DNA from: Phytophthora sp. 'mugwort'
Taxonomy: Eukaryota; Oomycota; Peronosporomycetes; Peronosporales; Peronosporaceae
Direction of reading: 5' to 3'
Assembly (NCBI GenBank): GCA_033558025.1
Contig: JAUCEF010000006.1
Coordinates: forward strand, 3,844,001-3,908,000
DNA: 64,000 nt
In this document: piece after piece, positions 9,677 to 20,828 of the stretch
How the letters are laid out: each line of letters begins with the position of its first letter
How positions within the stretch are numbered: position 1 is the first letter of the stretch
Notes under the pieces: generated by a model
The model's input: only the letters and a program-made list of their open reading frames with translations
Databases searched by the model: none
Told to the model about the DNA's origin: nothing
Position numbers and translations under genes: made by a program

Positions 9677-11588
9677 TAACTTAGTTTGCCAGTTTAGTGC
9701 GCGATTTTGGGTCCCTTCGAAAAATGGATGTGGATCCAATGAGTTGCCCATTTTGGGCTATAGTTAGTGGCAGACAAAAGGGCTAGCGGCGACCGTCTAG
9801 AAACCTAGTTTTTCGACGAGTGAGTGCGACGGTACGGAGGCTCAAAAATGATAGTTGGACTTGAGTTGGCCACTTTAGTGCACGGTCGCTACATGTTACC
9901 TTCCAGCAGCATTTCCTTCGTAATGAGACGGCCTTGAAAGTCCACAGGAACTCGGCGCCTCTTGCCTTTCCCACACGGCGCCGACGGCAGCAGTAAGATG
10001 CTGTTTCCCACCTCGGCTTGAATTTCTCGCTTTCGCTTAAGCCATTCAGCCTTACCACTAGCAAAAAGCCGAAGCCGGCCCTGCATGCACATCAATGATG
10101 TCGGATACAACCCCGCGGCGCGAAAACCATTCACAGCGTTACTAGGACGCATCATGAGCGCGGAACGGTACGCATTGCACGCGATACCAATCGCGTCGGT
10201 CTTGGAGATCGTGCAGCCTGCACTGATCAACAGTTTCGCGTGCAATGCAGCTTTGGTTTTAAACACCGCAACGTCGAGGGGCTGGTACAGATGCGTCGCA
10301 TTTGGCGGTAGAGGAACTATCAAGAGGTCAAGCTCCGAGCACGCCGTTATCGTCTACAATCATAACCCCGTCAGAATGGATAGAAACAAAAAATCAGCTT
10401 AGCTGGTAGTTCCAAATGGAGGCTCATATTCGTACTGATACCCAAATGCGTGGAGCTGTTGTCGAATACGAGCACCACTGGATGCTGCACGCCCTCTCGC
10501 ATCAAGTGGGCATCAAACAGCATCACCCAAAGCTTGAAAACGCTTGCATGACTGAAGCCCTTCGGTGATCCAGTCACCGACGCAAAATCGACCGAGATTG
10601 CGGCAACCTCGTCGCGGTAAATACGCTTCCCCGGTAAGACAATAAGCGGGGCCACAGCGATACCGACCGCACTCACGGCAGCAACCACCGTCATGTGAAA
10701 GTTAGGCTTAGCCTCTTCAGTCCAAACGTTAGTAGTAACTTTGACAGCGATCACCTTGCGTGTTGACGCCTTCGGCATGAAGGACGTCTCGTCCATGTTG
10801 AAGACCCGGCTTGCGTCGAGCCCCTTCTCAATGACGAGGCGCGCCACTCGTGTAGAATAGACTCAGAACCGCTTCAGCTCCGACTCGGTTGCGAACGCGG
10901 GCAATTTGCTGGGCGATACATGGAGCGAGGACCACGTTTCTTCCTAGGAAGTGCCGGTGCCAGCCAGTTGTCAGCGGCTTCAGGGGGGGGGTGCGGCGGG
11001 TACACATAGGCTGGGTGGCCAAGTATACCTCGTTGGCCTTGGCAAGAATGCCAGAAGGGCCAACGGGAACACCGACCTGCTGCATCGCAGTAACCCACTC
11101 CACTAAATCTACTTCCAGCTCCTCGGGCAGCGTGGGTTTTGTGCCGCGACGCCTTCCCGCAAGCGGTTTGCCTTCTCGCTGTTCAGCAGCTTCTTGAACA
11201 GTGTCCACACGGGGATTTTGTTATCGCACCACTGCTGCGTACTTCTCGCCCCCAGAAACGCGGGCTAGCGCCGCGTGAAGGTCTTCGATCTTGTAGGTTC
11301 CCCCCACGCCGCAGCGTGACAGCTTGGCGCTTGCTCGCTTTCTCCCCTCCCTCCATGGTCCGGTCGCACGAGTGGCTGATCAGAGCTGCCACAAACCGGA
11401 TACCTGTCCATATCGATAGTTTGTTTTTGGATTTTTTTTTTTTTGGGGGGGGGGCACAAAGCACTCAACTGGTCCTCAAGAGCACACCCAATCAGCATGG
11501 CAACCGTCGAATTTGGGCCAAGTGGTTGGCAAAAAGTCTACACCGTGCAAACAACTGGCGCCGCGCACGAAAGTGGCAAACTAAGTTA
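9677..11588 (-). mobile_element. pogo-like transposon with 27-bp TIRs
   Basis: Inverted repeats at 9677-9703 and 11562-11588 agree at 25 of 27 positions, and each outer end is TA, which serves as target duplication. Between them, on minus, lies a nearly full-length but broken transposase gene. The length (1.9 kb) is that of an autonomous pogo-type element. It sits 30 bp from the neighbouring 803-bp TIR element, whose TIR sequence is different. Confidence 0.78.
9889..11400 (-). pseudogene. broken pogo/Tigger-type DDE transposase
   Basis: Coding pieces in order on minus. About 11360-11250 reads TYKIEDLHAALARVSGGEKY, a helix-turn-helix start. 11208-10828 is the CENP-B-like DNA-binding part (RRRGTKPTLPEELEVDLVEW). 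10847-10371 is the first part of the DDE core, with the first catalytic Asp in VFNMDETSF and the second in VVLVFDNSSTH. 10323-9889 is the rest, with LPPNATHLYQPLDVAVFK carrying the third Asp, and a basic tail. Frame changes near 10840 and 10350 and an upstream stop near 11220 break it. The order and motifs fit the DDE_1 superfamily well. It could supply transposase only if the breaks are sequencing errors. Confidence 0.72.
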
Positions 11589-12858
11589 TGGGTAATACTA
11601 CGGTAACGTGATACAGTAATCTGCTCGATAAAGAGGTCGGTCTCTCTATAGAGACTTGAGCATCTAGGGCAAAACTCAACAAAATCACACAAAGTCCCCT
11701 ACAAATTTATGGAAGTTATCATTTGTTATGACTTCTTTATTGGGACAGATTACTGCAATAGAAATACCTATATAATACACGACGAATTAATGCAGGGCGT
11801 TTAAAGCCCACTCGTCCACATGGACCTAGGTGTTGAACGCGCTGTTTTCGTTTTTTAAAGCATTGGTGCGCGTCCAACTTGGTAGCGGTAGCGATACAAA
11901 CATTGAATATTACCCATCAGTTGCAACTGTAGTTGTCAGTCTGGTCAACGTCTCTACGCTGCAGTATTTGCTACAAACGGTTTGTATATGTATGTACTAG
12001 ATACTGTTAACGTTTCATTTCTATCCGCTAGCATTGAATATTGCTAGGCCCACTAGTGCAGTTGCCGTCGTTCGAAACAACTGTGATGTAGTGAACGCCA
12101 GATGAGAGGTTCGCATATCTCACTAAGAGGTAGCCACGGTACTACCCGCTGAGTACGAAGTCAGCTGGCAACTCGGCTACTCGACTGGATGAACTCAGCC
12201 GGTCGCTGAGTTCGGGTGGTTTCATTGAGATCTTTGCGAAGGTCGGTCGAGATCTGAGCGAACTTCATTTCACTTGATATTTGCTATAGGAACATAGTTA
12301 GCAATAGGAAGAGCCCCTTGGGGAGATAAAATAATATCAGAGTAACTCTTTCCAAGTCCAAGACAAGTGTACTCTATCCGGTAACTCCCTGCACGGGCTG
12401 GATTATGGTTACCGTTGACACCCGAGAGGCATAGCTTGTAGGGTGTTGACTGGTAGCGCCAAGAGAACTAGGTCGACCCGAGGAAGGGTGTGTCTCGCCA
12501 AGCGTGAAGGAACAAGTCCTGCCGAACTCGGCGGGTCGGTACGCCGTACAGCCCGGGTATCGTAACACTTCTAGCCGAGAAGCCTTTGCTCTCGGCAACC
12601 CGTCAAAGCGCTAACGCGCCGTCGTTCGCGTTTTAGCGGAGGACACGGGATATCTACGGCAGAGGCAGTCAGCTCAGATGACCTTTGTGTATTGACTGGC
12701 TTGGGGCATTTGGTCTCGGCGGAAGCGGTTCTCGCTTCCGCCGAACCGCTAGGGGCAACCCAGCCCAGGCCAACAAGGGCCAACTAGCTCGGCAATTGTT
12801 TTGAATCTTGCCTAAGTAACCGCATCTGACGATTTTGTGTGTGCTGCAATACCACAAC
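11589..12858. other. long gene-free stretch between transposon and gypsy element
   Basis: No ORF with a recognisable domain. It may contain the 5' LTR of the gypsy element, which should end just before the primer-binding site at 12859, but I could not find a matching copy downstream of the integrase, so no LTR boundaries are given. Homopolymer runs (T11 then G10) occur just to its left, at about 11431-11453. Confidence 0.35.
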
Positions 12859-12877
12859 TGGTGCCGCGACTGGGGAG
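12859..12877 (+). promoter_or_regulatory. putative primer-binding site of the gypsy element
   Basis: TGGTGCCGCGACTGGGGAG has the TGG-start typical of tRNA-primed LTR retrotransposons (complement of a tRNA CCA end) and lies just upstream of the gag frames. The tRNA cannot be named from the sequence alone. Confidence 0.5.
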
Positions 12878-13057
12878 CAGGATGTGCTTCTTTTCGCGGG
12901 TGCCAAGTTAACCAAGTTTCAAGTACTGAGCAGGATGGACATGGGATTGTCGACGTCAAGCGGAGCCAGCCCAGCAACTGCTGGAGGTTCACCCCTCGCG
13001 GGGTCGAGCTTGGCTGGTGGGCTGACCTGACGGCGGAATCCGTCGGCAGCGTCCGGT

Positions 13058-14300
13058 TTGACGAAGTCGAGACTGAGGACCAAGGAGACGAATAGGGAAG
13101 TGGTGAAAAATATGAGGAGAAGGATGAACTTGAGTATGTATGTAAAGACGACAGCCGAGCTGTTCGCGGAACTCGGCGGTGATATGGATGATGAAGATCA
13201 CGGTGTTGCTCAAGCGGAACGTCCACACCTAATGCCAAGAACGACATGTAACACCGACACGCCGAGCGCAAACAAGACTTTGGCGCGACTCGGCGAAGAA
13301 ATGAGGTCCCCGTCGAATTTGATGATTACGTTCGCACTGGTATCCATGGCTGTGACAAAACGGCCGATCTTAGGTCCGGAGTTTGCTCAGTCGGTGAACA
13401 GTAACAGCATTAACCAACTCGTCAAAGATACGGTGTTGGTGGTGGTGGCTATGGGCTACCGCTGCAACAGCCGCCCAAGCAACTTGATTCTATCAAGCTT
13501 GGACCTCCGCCAAGCTGGTATGGAGTTGACCTACTGGAAATGCCGACTGTGAGCTGCGTGCGGCCTGGAGAAGTCCCAGGAGCTAAACCGATGATCGCTA
13601 AGCGCATCGCCGAGTTCGACGGGGATCCCAACAAGATCTCACTCCCGAAGACTCCTAAAACTAGACATGGAGATGGAAGCCGGCGGAGCGAACCTCGTCG
13701 AGCTGACCGACGTGAATCCCGCCGAGATAACCGCCGAAGTCGCCGAGATGATGGCCGCGATTACTGAGTCACAATTGCCGATACGTCAGTTGACGATATC
13801 TACCGCGGTGTTGACCCACGACAGCCGAGTCGACGAACACGGTCAGCGGGCTCGTCAGACCGCGACAGCGACTACAGTGACTATGGCGAGTCTGACTCCG
13901 ACCTATACCAAGAATATCTCGACGCGCCGGAAGTCAGCGACCGCTCCAGGAATTCAGCTGGCGAGTCGACTCGGCTGGTAGACGTACAAACTCGACTAGT
14001 CAGCCTTTCAACACGTCTGACCGCCGAGATGACTCACGTGAGCATCAGAGTTTTGATCGCCTCGGTCGCCGAAATAATTCCAGGGAGCGCCCATGATACG
14101 GACCATATGCGGCGTGTGGCGCTAACGGCCACTCAAAACGCTATTGCAGCCGACACTGCAAGTTCTGCAAGCAGGTGCACGAAGTCGGGCGCTGTAAGTT
14201 ATTCCGGTGCTGGAGACGCTCACCAACCTTGTCCGAACGTCGGCCGACAAGTCCGATGTGCCTACCGAACTCCACGACATCTACGAGCCGGAGGATTTAA
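13058..14300 (+). pseudogene. gypsy gag relic with CCHC zinc knuckles
   Basis: Several frames, broken by stops, give a charged, Ser/Arg/Asp-rich protein (for example RRADRRESRRDNRRSRRD at about 13700). From about 14120 one frame reads CGANGHSKRYC and then CKFCKQVHEVGRC, the latter a clean C-x2-C-x3-H-x4-C knuckle. Such knuckles bind RNA in gag nucleocapsids. Start and stop of the original gag cannot be fixed. Confidence 0.6.
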
Positions 14301-14593
14301 ACTCGGCGGCCCGCCAACACTAACTGGATTAGAGAATAACGGGCTGCCACAGTCAGCTGACCGGTGACGGAAGCGAACTACGTGTTTGCTTTTGTAGGCG
14401 AACCGCAATTGTCCGAGATATGGGGTGAGAGAAACGACGGACTTGAATGTGAAAATGATGGAAATGATGAGCTCAGCGATCCAGAGGAAGATCACCGGGT
14501 TACTACGAGCGCGAGGGTAGTGGCCCGGCGACGAGGAAAAGCTGCCGACCGCGTAGTGACAGTGAAGCTGCACCCAGGAGAGCACATGGGCTG

Positions 14594-14896
14594 GTGGTCA
14601 GCACAGAAGTTCGATCGCCAAGTTCGTATGCGGGCCCTAGTGATGGGTGCGTGAATGACGAGCGAACGAAGATTCTGCTCGATACTGGGGCAAACGTCTC
14701 GGCTATGAGCGAATCGCTCACACGGCGGCTGCGATTGAAATGGCATACAAGCACTGATCTACAGATCAATGTGCAAGGGATTGGTAAGGGCGAAGTGCCC
14801 ACTACGACCAGAGCAGTGGTTAAGGTGACACTCGGCTGGCAGATGGTTTACGAGTTGAAGTCTGGATTATATAACACCATGCCGGTGTTGACCTGA
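14594..14896 (+). pseudogene. gypsy aspartic protease domain
   Basis: The frame contains ILLDTGANVSAMSESL, the active-site D-T-G-A signature of retropepsins, followed by VQGIGKGEVPTTTRAVVKV and a second half typical of these proteases. It would cleave the Gag-Pol polyprotein. The frame stops at 14896 and continues shifted (FMIPADIGLDLDK, about 14910), so it is broken. Confidence 0.65.
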
Positions 14897-15093
14897 TATT
14901 GAGAACCGACTTTATGATACCAGCTGATATAGGGCTGGATCTCGACAAGATGACGGCGAGATTGCCTGACGAAGTCGTAGTACCACTCCTCAAATCACGC
15001 AACGCCAGTTAGGCGAGTCGGTGTATGGTAACCAGACCACTGATGGTCCAACATAATAGCCGAGTGTATCGAGTCGGCTGATAGCTGAGTTCA

Positions 15094-15757
15094 GCTTGCG
15101 CTGTCTTCAGCCGAGCCCTGACACCCACAAACTGTGGGTTCGACGGACTAATGATTGGATTCCCTCGGTAGCGCACAACCCTAGGGGCAAAGCCGTGAGG
15201 GTGATGATTACGAATGTTAGCAGTAAACTGGTATTGTGTCCTGCACACTTCCCTGTGGTACTCTGGGCGCCGCATGGCGACCTTCCACCCGATATTGGCT
15301 ATGTGAGGCTTAACTCGCCGAAATATCACGACTGGCAGGTGTTGGCTTACGCGTCGGTCATCGACAAGGAAAATTACAGAAGGAGCAGTGGTTGTACGAT
15401 AAGTGGCTCGCACAACAACCACCGGCAGGAGAGAAGCGGCGGTATGAAACCCACAGGGTGGTATCACAGGAACATCGCCGGCTAGACAACGGAGAAGCTG
15501 AACGCACCTGTGCCCAACGCAGGGAGCGATTGAAACGGTTCGGGGACAGTACTATACACTGCGGAGATCGGACCCACCCGCCAGCCGAGCTCTCAAACTC
15601 GTTGTGTCCATCAGCTGAGTTCGTCGACTTGGAGGACAACACTACAGTGGAGTCAACGGAAGTCAGACGCACCCCAGCCAAGACGGTAAACTCAGCGAGT
15701 GAACCCAACACCTCGATAGGGGTGACAGTCCCGTCGTCCGGTTCCTCTCGTGGATAG
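15094..15757 (+). pseudogene. gypsy linker region between protease and missing RT
   Basis: Frames here read LWVRRTNDWIPSV, AVRVMITNVSSKLV and YVRLNSPKYHDWQVLAY, phrases of the segment that lies between protease and reverse transcriptase in oomycete gypsy polyproteins. The RT that should follow is not present; the sequence passes within about 300 bp to the RNase H-like frame. Confidence 0.45.
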
Positions 15758-16336
15758 AGTAGATCAATGCAATAACAAGTCGTTCGCTCACATTGCCCCG
15801 CCGCCGAAGAACTCGGATGCGGTACGGCTCGACTCAGAACTAATGTATGATCACGAGCCCCATGATTTTGAAGGCTACGTGCTGTCCTTTGACGGATCCG
15901 CTCAGACCGAGAAGAACGGCCGTTATGGAAGTTGTTCGTGGATTTGCGGCGCTTACCGGCATGAGACATTGCGATCGCTGGGAGTGCGTACCGCTTGCCC
16001 ACCACGGTCAATATAGCTGAGTACACCGGCATGAATAACGGAGTGGTAGCGGCATTAGACCGTGGGGTAACCGACCTGGGAATCGTGGGGGACTCCCGGC
16101 TTGCAATCCAGCAGTCCATGGGGGTGATCACGTGTAAGAAGGAGGCGTTGCAAGTCGAGTTGGCGCATCACAAGGTGTTAACCGAGAAGCTAAGGTCAAT
16201 CCGCTCTTTGCATGCAGTACGATACTTCAACGCAGCAGCCGATTCCCTCGCAACAGAAGCGCTTGAGAACAAGACGGGTCGTGTGATACTCAGCATAGAG
16301 CGGAAAGCTAAGTTGAAGACGCTGAACAGAATCTGA
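15750..16336 (+). pseudogene. gypsy RNase H-like domain
   Basis: Two overlapping frames read YVLSFDGSAQTEKNGRYGS and then NIAEYTGMNNGVVAALDRG, LGIVGDSRLAIQQSMGV and AVRYFNAAADSLATEAL. The acidic positions in FDGSA, AEYTG, VGDSR and AAAD are the D-E-D-D set of RNase H. A frame change near 16000 splits it. It would degrade the RNA strand during reverse transcription, yet its RT partner is missing. Confidence 0.65.
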
Positions 16337-16394
16337 AGAACGACATACGGAAAGTCGAGAGGAAAACAACGAGGAGAATAGTCGGATAGCTGCA

Positions 16395-17707
16395 ATGACC
16401 AGAAGACAACCCCGCCGAGTTCACTTCGATGATGAAACCACGCTGAACCCAGCGGAAGAACCAACAAGGTCGGCTGGACGAATACAGAAGTCAGCCGGAG
16501 ACGAAGCAACCCTCCTTCCTGATTTAGAGGCTGTTGGAGTTGAGTTCGAGCCAACTCAGCCGAGCTCACTAATGCGCCGAGTAGAGAAACAGAGTCAAGC
16601 ACAGGTTGACGAGAATCGTGTTCCCAACGCAAGAGACATTAATCCGGTGGTGAGGCAAGCAGAGCGGCGACAGCGCATATCAGGGGCTCAAGACGAAGAG
16701 CTAAAGTGGGCTGACTTGAAGGCAATATTTCGAGGTGAACTTGACGGGCTTACCCACCGTCGCACCCAGCGAGCAAGCAAAATAGCTGACAACTTCGTAC
16801 TCGGCGAATACGGTCTACTGTATTGCCAAGGTCAGAGTCGGCGATCAGCTGAGTTCGATGGAGACCTTAAGCGGAGACTGGTGATACCAATAACGACGAT
16901 CGACGACGTCCTCCAAAACTGCCACAATTCGATCGAACGAGGTCACGGACGGATTCCGCAACTCTATTGGTGGCCAGTTTACAGCGAGAGGTTAGACGTT
17001 GGGTGAATGGATGCCAAGAATGTGGTAGCCGAAAAGCGAGACTAAGGGAAGTAGTCCCTCCATTGCGAAGTATACGGGGTGGAGATGTCGGTGATTGATG
17101 GGCATTAGACGTAGCAGGACCGCTACCAGAAGCAGGAGGCGGCGAGCACTTCGTCATCGCAGCAGTGGAAGACGTAACACGTTACGCAGGCTACCGTGGT
17201 GCTACGACATACCGCAGAAAACGTGGCGGAATTTCTGATGAAGCAAGTAGTACTGAAGTTTGGAGTGTTTCGGGAATTATTGACGGATGTGGCTCCAGGG
17301 TTAGCAGGACGAGCAATTGAGCAACTCGTTATGATGCTTCAGGCGGAACAAGTTAATCCAGTTCCTCATCGTCCACAAATGATCGGATAATGGAGAGGTT
17401 TCATCAAACCTGGAAGGATTGCGTCGCGACATATATGCATCTCGACAAGCAGAATGATTGGAGTACATGGGTCGACTTCGCAGTTTACGCCTATCATTCG
17501 GGAAAACATACGACAGTAGCGCTGTCCCCTAACGAGCTCATGATGGGTAGACGTTTGAGACCTCCGAATGAATTGTTACGACGCACGAGTGTTGCGGAAG
17601 CAGGAGAGCTTTGTTGTTATCGGCAATGGAGAGCAGCCATGAGTGCGCAGAACGAGCACGAGCAAAGGAGAAGGAACGACAGGCGCGGTACTATAATCGA
17701 CAAGTGA
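16395..17707 (+). pseudogene. gypsy integrase
   Basis: After a charged linker, the zinc-binding region reads NCHNSIERGHG and, in a shifted frame near 17005, CQECGSRKARL (HHCC). The core then reads WALDVAGPLPEA with the first catalytic Asp, FRELLTDVAP with the second, and RFHQTWKDC in the helix that carries the usual C-terminal core end; a normal polyprotein of this family has Glu just ahead of this. Stops occur at about 17007, 17100 and 17390. It would join cDNA to the genome. Confidence 0.7.
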
Positions 17708-17745
17708 GGACTAAGTGAGTATTCAAAGTTGGCGATCGCGTCTGG

Positions 17746-18348
17746 ATGTATCGACCACCGCGTGGAGCAAAGGCATCTAAATGTGTCCATGTGTGGATGG
17801 GACCGCTACGAATTGTAGAACCTGCGGGTTATGAGAATTTTGTACGTCGACGAGAAGACAAGGACGGCGAACCTGAGGAGTATATTACGCACGTGTCTTT
17901 CTTGGTGGGTTATCACGAACCTACTGACCATCTGAAGAAGGCGGCGGCAGATATAGGCGCACAGCTAGAATATGAAGGCGAATCGCATGGCAAAATGATG
18001 TCGAGACGTCAGGAAAAGCTAGTAGAGCAGAGACGGCTTTTGTCCAAACGGCAATTGCGACAGAAAGCGCGAAACGACGTCGTACAACAGTGGCGAATAA
18101 GGGCGCAAGGCACGGCAAGAGTGAGCAGCTGGTGGAGCTTCGAAGAAGAAGACGACGTAACAAGGCCACTACGTGTTGGAGTATGTGGACACTACGTGTT
18201 GGAGTATGAGGTGTGCCCCTATGACGGCAAGCATCGAGGAAAGTCAGTAGCGCGAAATAATACCAGATGGGTCTCAGTTGCAGAGTACGAAGCACTATTC
18301 CAATCCGGCCGAGTCGTGGAAGACACTGCATGTGAAGAAGGCGTGTAA
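17746..18348 (+). pseudogene. gypsy integrase C-terminal region
   Basis: An open frame of 200 codons begins MYRPPRGAKASKCVHVWMGP, matching the GPY/F-like module after the integrase core (preceded out of frame by KVGDRVW). It continues with ITHVSFLVGYHEP and ends VVEDTACEEGV, the usual end of this oomycete polyprotein family. This module may bind chromatin and DNA. It is the longest intact frame of the element. Confidence 0.6.
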
Positions 18349-18829
18349 CAGGACAGAGCAGCAATTAGAACTCGAGCAAGCAGCTGCTCAGGATGGACGA
18401 TAGCAGGAAGACGATGAGTACATTGTGGCACTGTGAAAAAGCACAATGCAGGACACGAGGTTTGAAGATCGCATGAGGAAGATCGAGGGAGAACCAAGGG
18501 TCGCCACAGAGGGTCGGCTGAGCTAACGAGCGGCTGACAATACAGGAAACTGACATGGTGGAGAATAGGAACCGGAGAGAAGGATCCAGCGACTGATGGC
18601 GACACCCAAGAGCGAACGAAGAGCTCACTTCCCAATCTGAGCCGTAATGCAGAGATTGAGGAAACGAGTAGCAGAGGGGGTCGTAGAGTGTGCGTACGCG
18701 GACTGGGAACAGCAAGGAAGACTACGTACCGTGGTGAAAGAGCGCCCGTGTTGACGGAATCAGCCGCAGGTCAAGGATCTGGACTATTCCTAGAGGCACG
18801 GTGCGCTAGCATCAAAGCGACGTGGCACC
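18349..18829. other. sequence downstream of the gypsy polyprotein
   Basis: Purine-rich DNA with no supported gene. It may hold the polypurine tract and the start of a 3' LTR, but no repeat of it was found near 12 kb. Confidence 0.3.
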
Positions 18830-19315
18830 CGTGATACTGAGAACGAGCCTAAGGACGAGTACGAGCACGAAGCGAGCCAAAAGTTAGTACGAGGGCAAGT
18901 ACGGATCGGAGAACGAGATAACAACGAGTACGCGCAGGAGTACACAACGAGCACGAGTCGAGAACGAGAATGAGAACGAGTATGAGTCGGAGAACTATAG
19001 AACGACGAATACGGCTTGAGTACGAGAACGAGAACGACTACAAGTCGGAGAACGAGGTAACGACGCGTACGAATTGAGCTGTGATGAGTACAGGCACAAA
19101 TACGAGTCGAAGGACGAGACAAAGTGACCAGTACGAGTACCAGTACAAGTACGAGAACGAGCACGAGTCCAAGAACAAGAGCGGGACGAGATCGAGTTTG
19201 AGTACGAGCACGAGTGGAGTGCGAAACGAGTCTGAGTACGAGCATGAGAGCAGGAACAGAAGCGAGCACGAGAGCGTGTTCGAGTGTGCTACAGATACCA
19301 GACGCACGAGTACAG
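18830..19315. repeat. degenerate tandem repeat of GAGTACGAGCACGAG type
   Basis: About 480 bp built from diverged 6- and 12-bp units related to GAGTACGAGCAC and GAGAACGAG. The repeat makes spurious open frames on both strands (low-complexity LVLVLVLV on minus). It lies just downstream of the gypsy integrase and upstream of a TATAAATAGGG-containing stretch at about 19340. Confidence 0.8.
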
Positions 19316-19948
19316 TGGGTAGCAAAGGCTACGACTAAAAATATAAATAGGGACGACCGCGGGGACGTCCCGACCATCGGCCAACAGAGTCTTCAAGTTA
19401 CGTAAGAGGACAGAGAGGAACCGCGCAGCGCTGCATTGTGGCTATACGATTTACCCAAAACGAGCCGGGCAAGATAAGAGGCCCGTCACAGTACCCAAGC
19501 GATATTAATTAATTAATTTCCATCTACCAGTATGCACATATGTATTTTTGGTAAATAGTGTTTCGTCGTTCGAGTAGATAATTTTAGAGATCAGGTATGT
19601 GTCGAAAGCCGCGTCACAAATATCTTCAAGCTATCTACGATCAACGATTGCTGATCGAAACGCAACATTAGGACCCACCAATTCATCGCAATCTCATTTT
19701 GATGTAGCTGTTTAAGCTCAATGAGTGCATAGTACGCACTCATTGGGTTTCTTAACATAAGATTTCACTCGTTGATGCATCGTAGGCAGTTCTTTCTTAT
19801 ACATATTTATTTTTGTTCTTGTTCATAATGCTTACAGTATCCAGTCTTCAGAGCTCCTCGTGAGCATTGATTATTGTGTATGTGATCGCTGTGCAGTTGC
19901 ACATATTTCTATCTATATAAATAACACAGAAAATATGGTATGTGTTAA
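19316..19948. other. possible LTR remnant and AT-rich spacer
   Basis: A TATAAATAGGG sequence near 19343 followed by GC-rich, hairpin-capable DNA (GACCGCGGGGACGTCCCG) looks like an LTR promoter, but no partner LTR was seen. From 19505 the DNA is AT-rich (TTAATTAATTAATTT) without genes. Confidence 0.3.
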
Positions 19949-20806
19949 TTGTGGGATAGTGGTCAGAAATTGCAGTCCCAGGAACCAAGTTTGATCAGCT
20001 TGAACGGGATTCTTCTTCTTCTTGGGTTAGAATATTACAGATCAGAGGTGAGTTTGATCCTTGCTCAATCAGATTTAAGGGGACGCCCGGTCAAAGACCA
20101 AAACTTGAGGTTGATTATGGGAAAGAACACTTGCAGCGCCATTGCCAAAAAGGAAAGACCGATGGCAAGGCGCAAGACAAGCAGCGCGAAGAAGAAACAC
20201 GGCGCGGGTACTAAGTTGTCTGATGGAAATGGCCTAGCGACGCAACTCGAAGAGGTCGAGAGCTTGCAGAGCTTTCGGGCTCGAACGCCCGAGCACTCTG
20301 CTCGACAAGGAGAAGTGTCTTTAAAAGACGTTCTTCGATGCAATGGCGAGGAGCACTTATACGACAAAACACTGAAGCTGGCGGTACATGCCGACGACGA
20401 TCCTCCATTGATCTTCGGCTGGAAGTTCGTGCAAGAGTTCGTAGAAGCGATCAACAATGCCAACAACGAAGCTGCTGATGGAGGCGCCGCTATTCCTCCC
20501 TCTCCCTTCCCAATCCCAAATCCACTGACGCGAGAATCGTTCAACGAAGAGCTGCTTGACTACGCTAGAGTTGGAACGGCTGATCCATTTGGCACAACAT
20601 GCCTACCGTGCACTGCTTCAGAGGTTTGTCGCGGTATTGGACGACTCGTGGATTTAAACCGTGATCCGTGGACGCACCATATCACCGGAGTTCGAGGTGA
20701 TAGCAATGCGCTGGTCGTTGCGGACCTATGCGTGCCCAAAGCTCGCACGAATACATTGGAGCTTGCACTAGAACCACGCCCCAACGGCTTGTGGAATATT
20801 CGTTGA
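19949..20806 (+). CDS. hypothetical protein, perhaps 5' part of a broken ankyrin gene
   Basis: Open frame of 285 codons. The first 50 residues look non-coding; a more natural start is the ATG at about 20117 (MGKNTCSAIAKKERPMARRK, basic). The rest is mixed, with a Pro-rich patch (PPSPFPIPNPL) and a Cys pair (TTCLPCTASEVC). I do not recognise a family. The frame stops at 20806, and the next frame (+1) leads straight into ankyrin repeats (VEEELCVLQMAY...), so a one-base deletion may have split one gene. Flanking transposon debris supports decay. Confidence 0.35.
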   Translation: MWDSGQKLQSQEPSLISLNGILLLLGLEYYRSEVSLILAQSDLRGRPVKDQNLRLIMGKNTCSAIAKKERPMARRKTSSAKKKHGAGTKLSDGNGLATQLEEVESLQSFRARTPEHSARQGEVSLKDVLRCNGEEHLYDKTLKLAVHADDDPPLIFGWKFVQEFVEAINNANNEAADGGAAIPPSPFPIPNPLTRESFNEELLDYARVGTADPFGTTCLPCTASEVCRGIGRLVDLNRDPWTHHITGVRGDSNALVVADLCVPKARTNTLELALEPRPNGLWNIR

Positions 20807-20828
20807 AGAAGAACTATGCGTCTTACAG

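Larger units (their letters stand above)
12859..18348 (+). mobile_element. decayed Ty3/gypsy retrotransposon lacking reverse transcriptase
   Basis: In order on plus: primer-binding site, gag with CCHC knuckles, aspartic protease, RNase H-like domain, integrase with zinc finger and core, and a C-terminal module. The order protease-RNase H-integrase matches oomycete gypsy elements, except that no RT domain (no YxDD, no palm motifs) lies between the protease tail near 15490 and the RNase H start near 15780. Many stops and frame changes show it is dead. No LTR pair was detected by eye; the true ends may extend to about 19500. Confidence 0.75.

Noticed and set aside
12669..13271. 200-codon minus ORF over the gypsy 5' region
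   Set aside because: It overlaps the primer-binding site and gag on the opposite strand and has no domain; it is a shadow frame.
15358..16131. 257-codon minus ORF within the gypsy element
   Set aside because: Antisense to the RNase H and linker frames, which carry recognisable motifs; no domain on this strand.
18790..19377. 195-codon minus ORF rich in LVLVLV
   Set aside because: It is produced by the GAGTACGAGCAC repeat; composition is low-complexity and no start context is present.
12100..19500. Search for an LTR pair around the gypsy element
   Set aside because: I compared the DNA before 12859 with that after 18349 and found no convincing direct repeat, so no LTR features are given.
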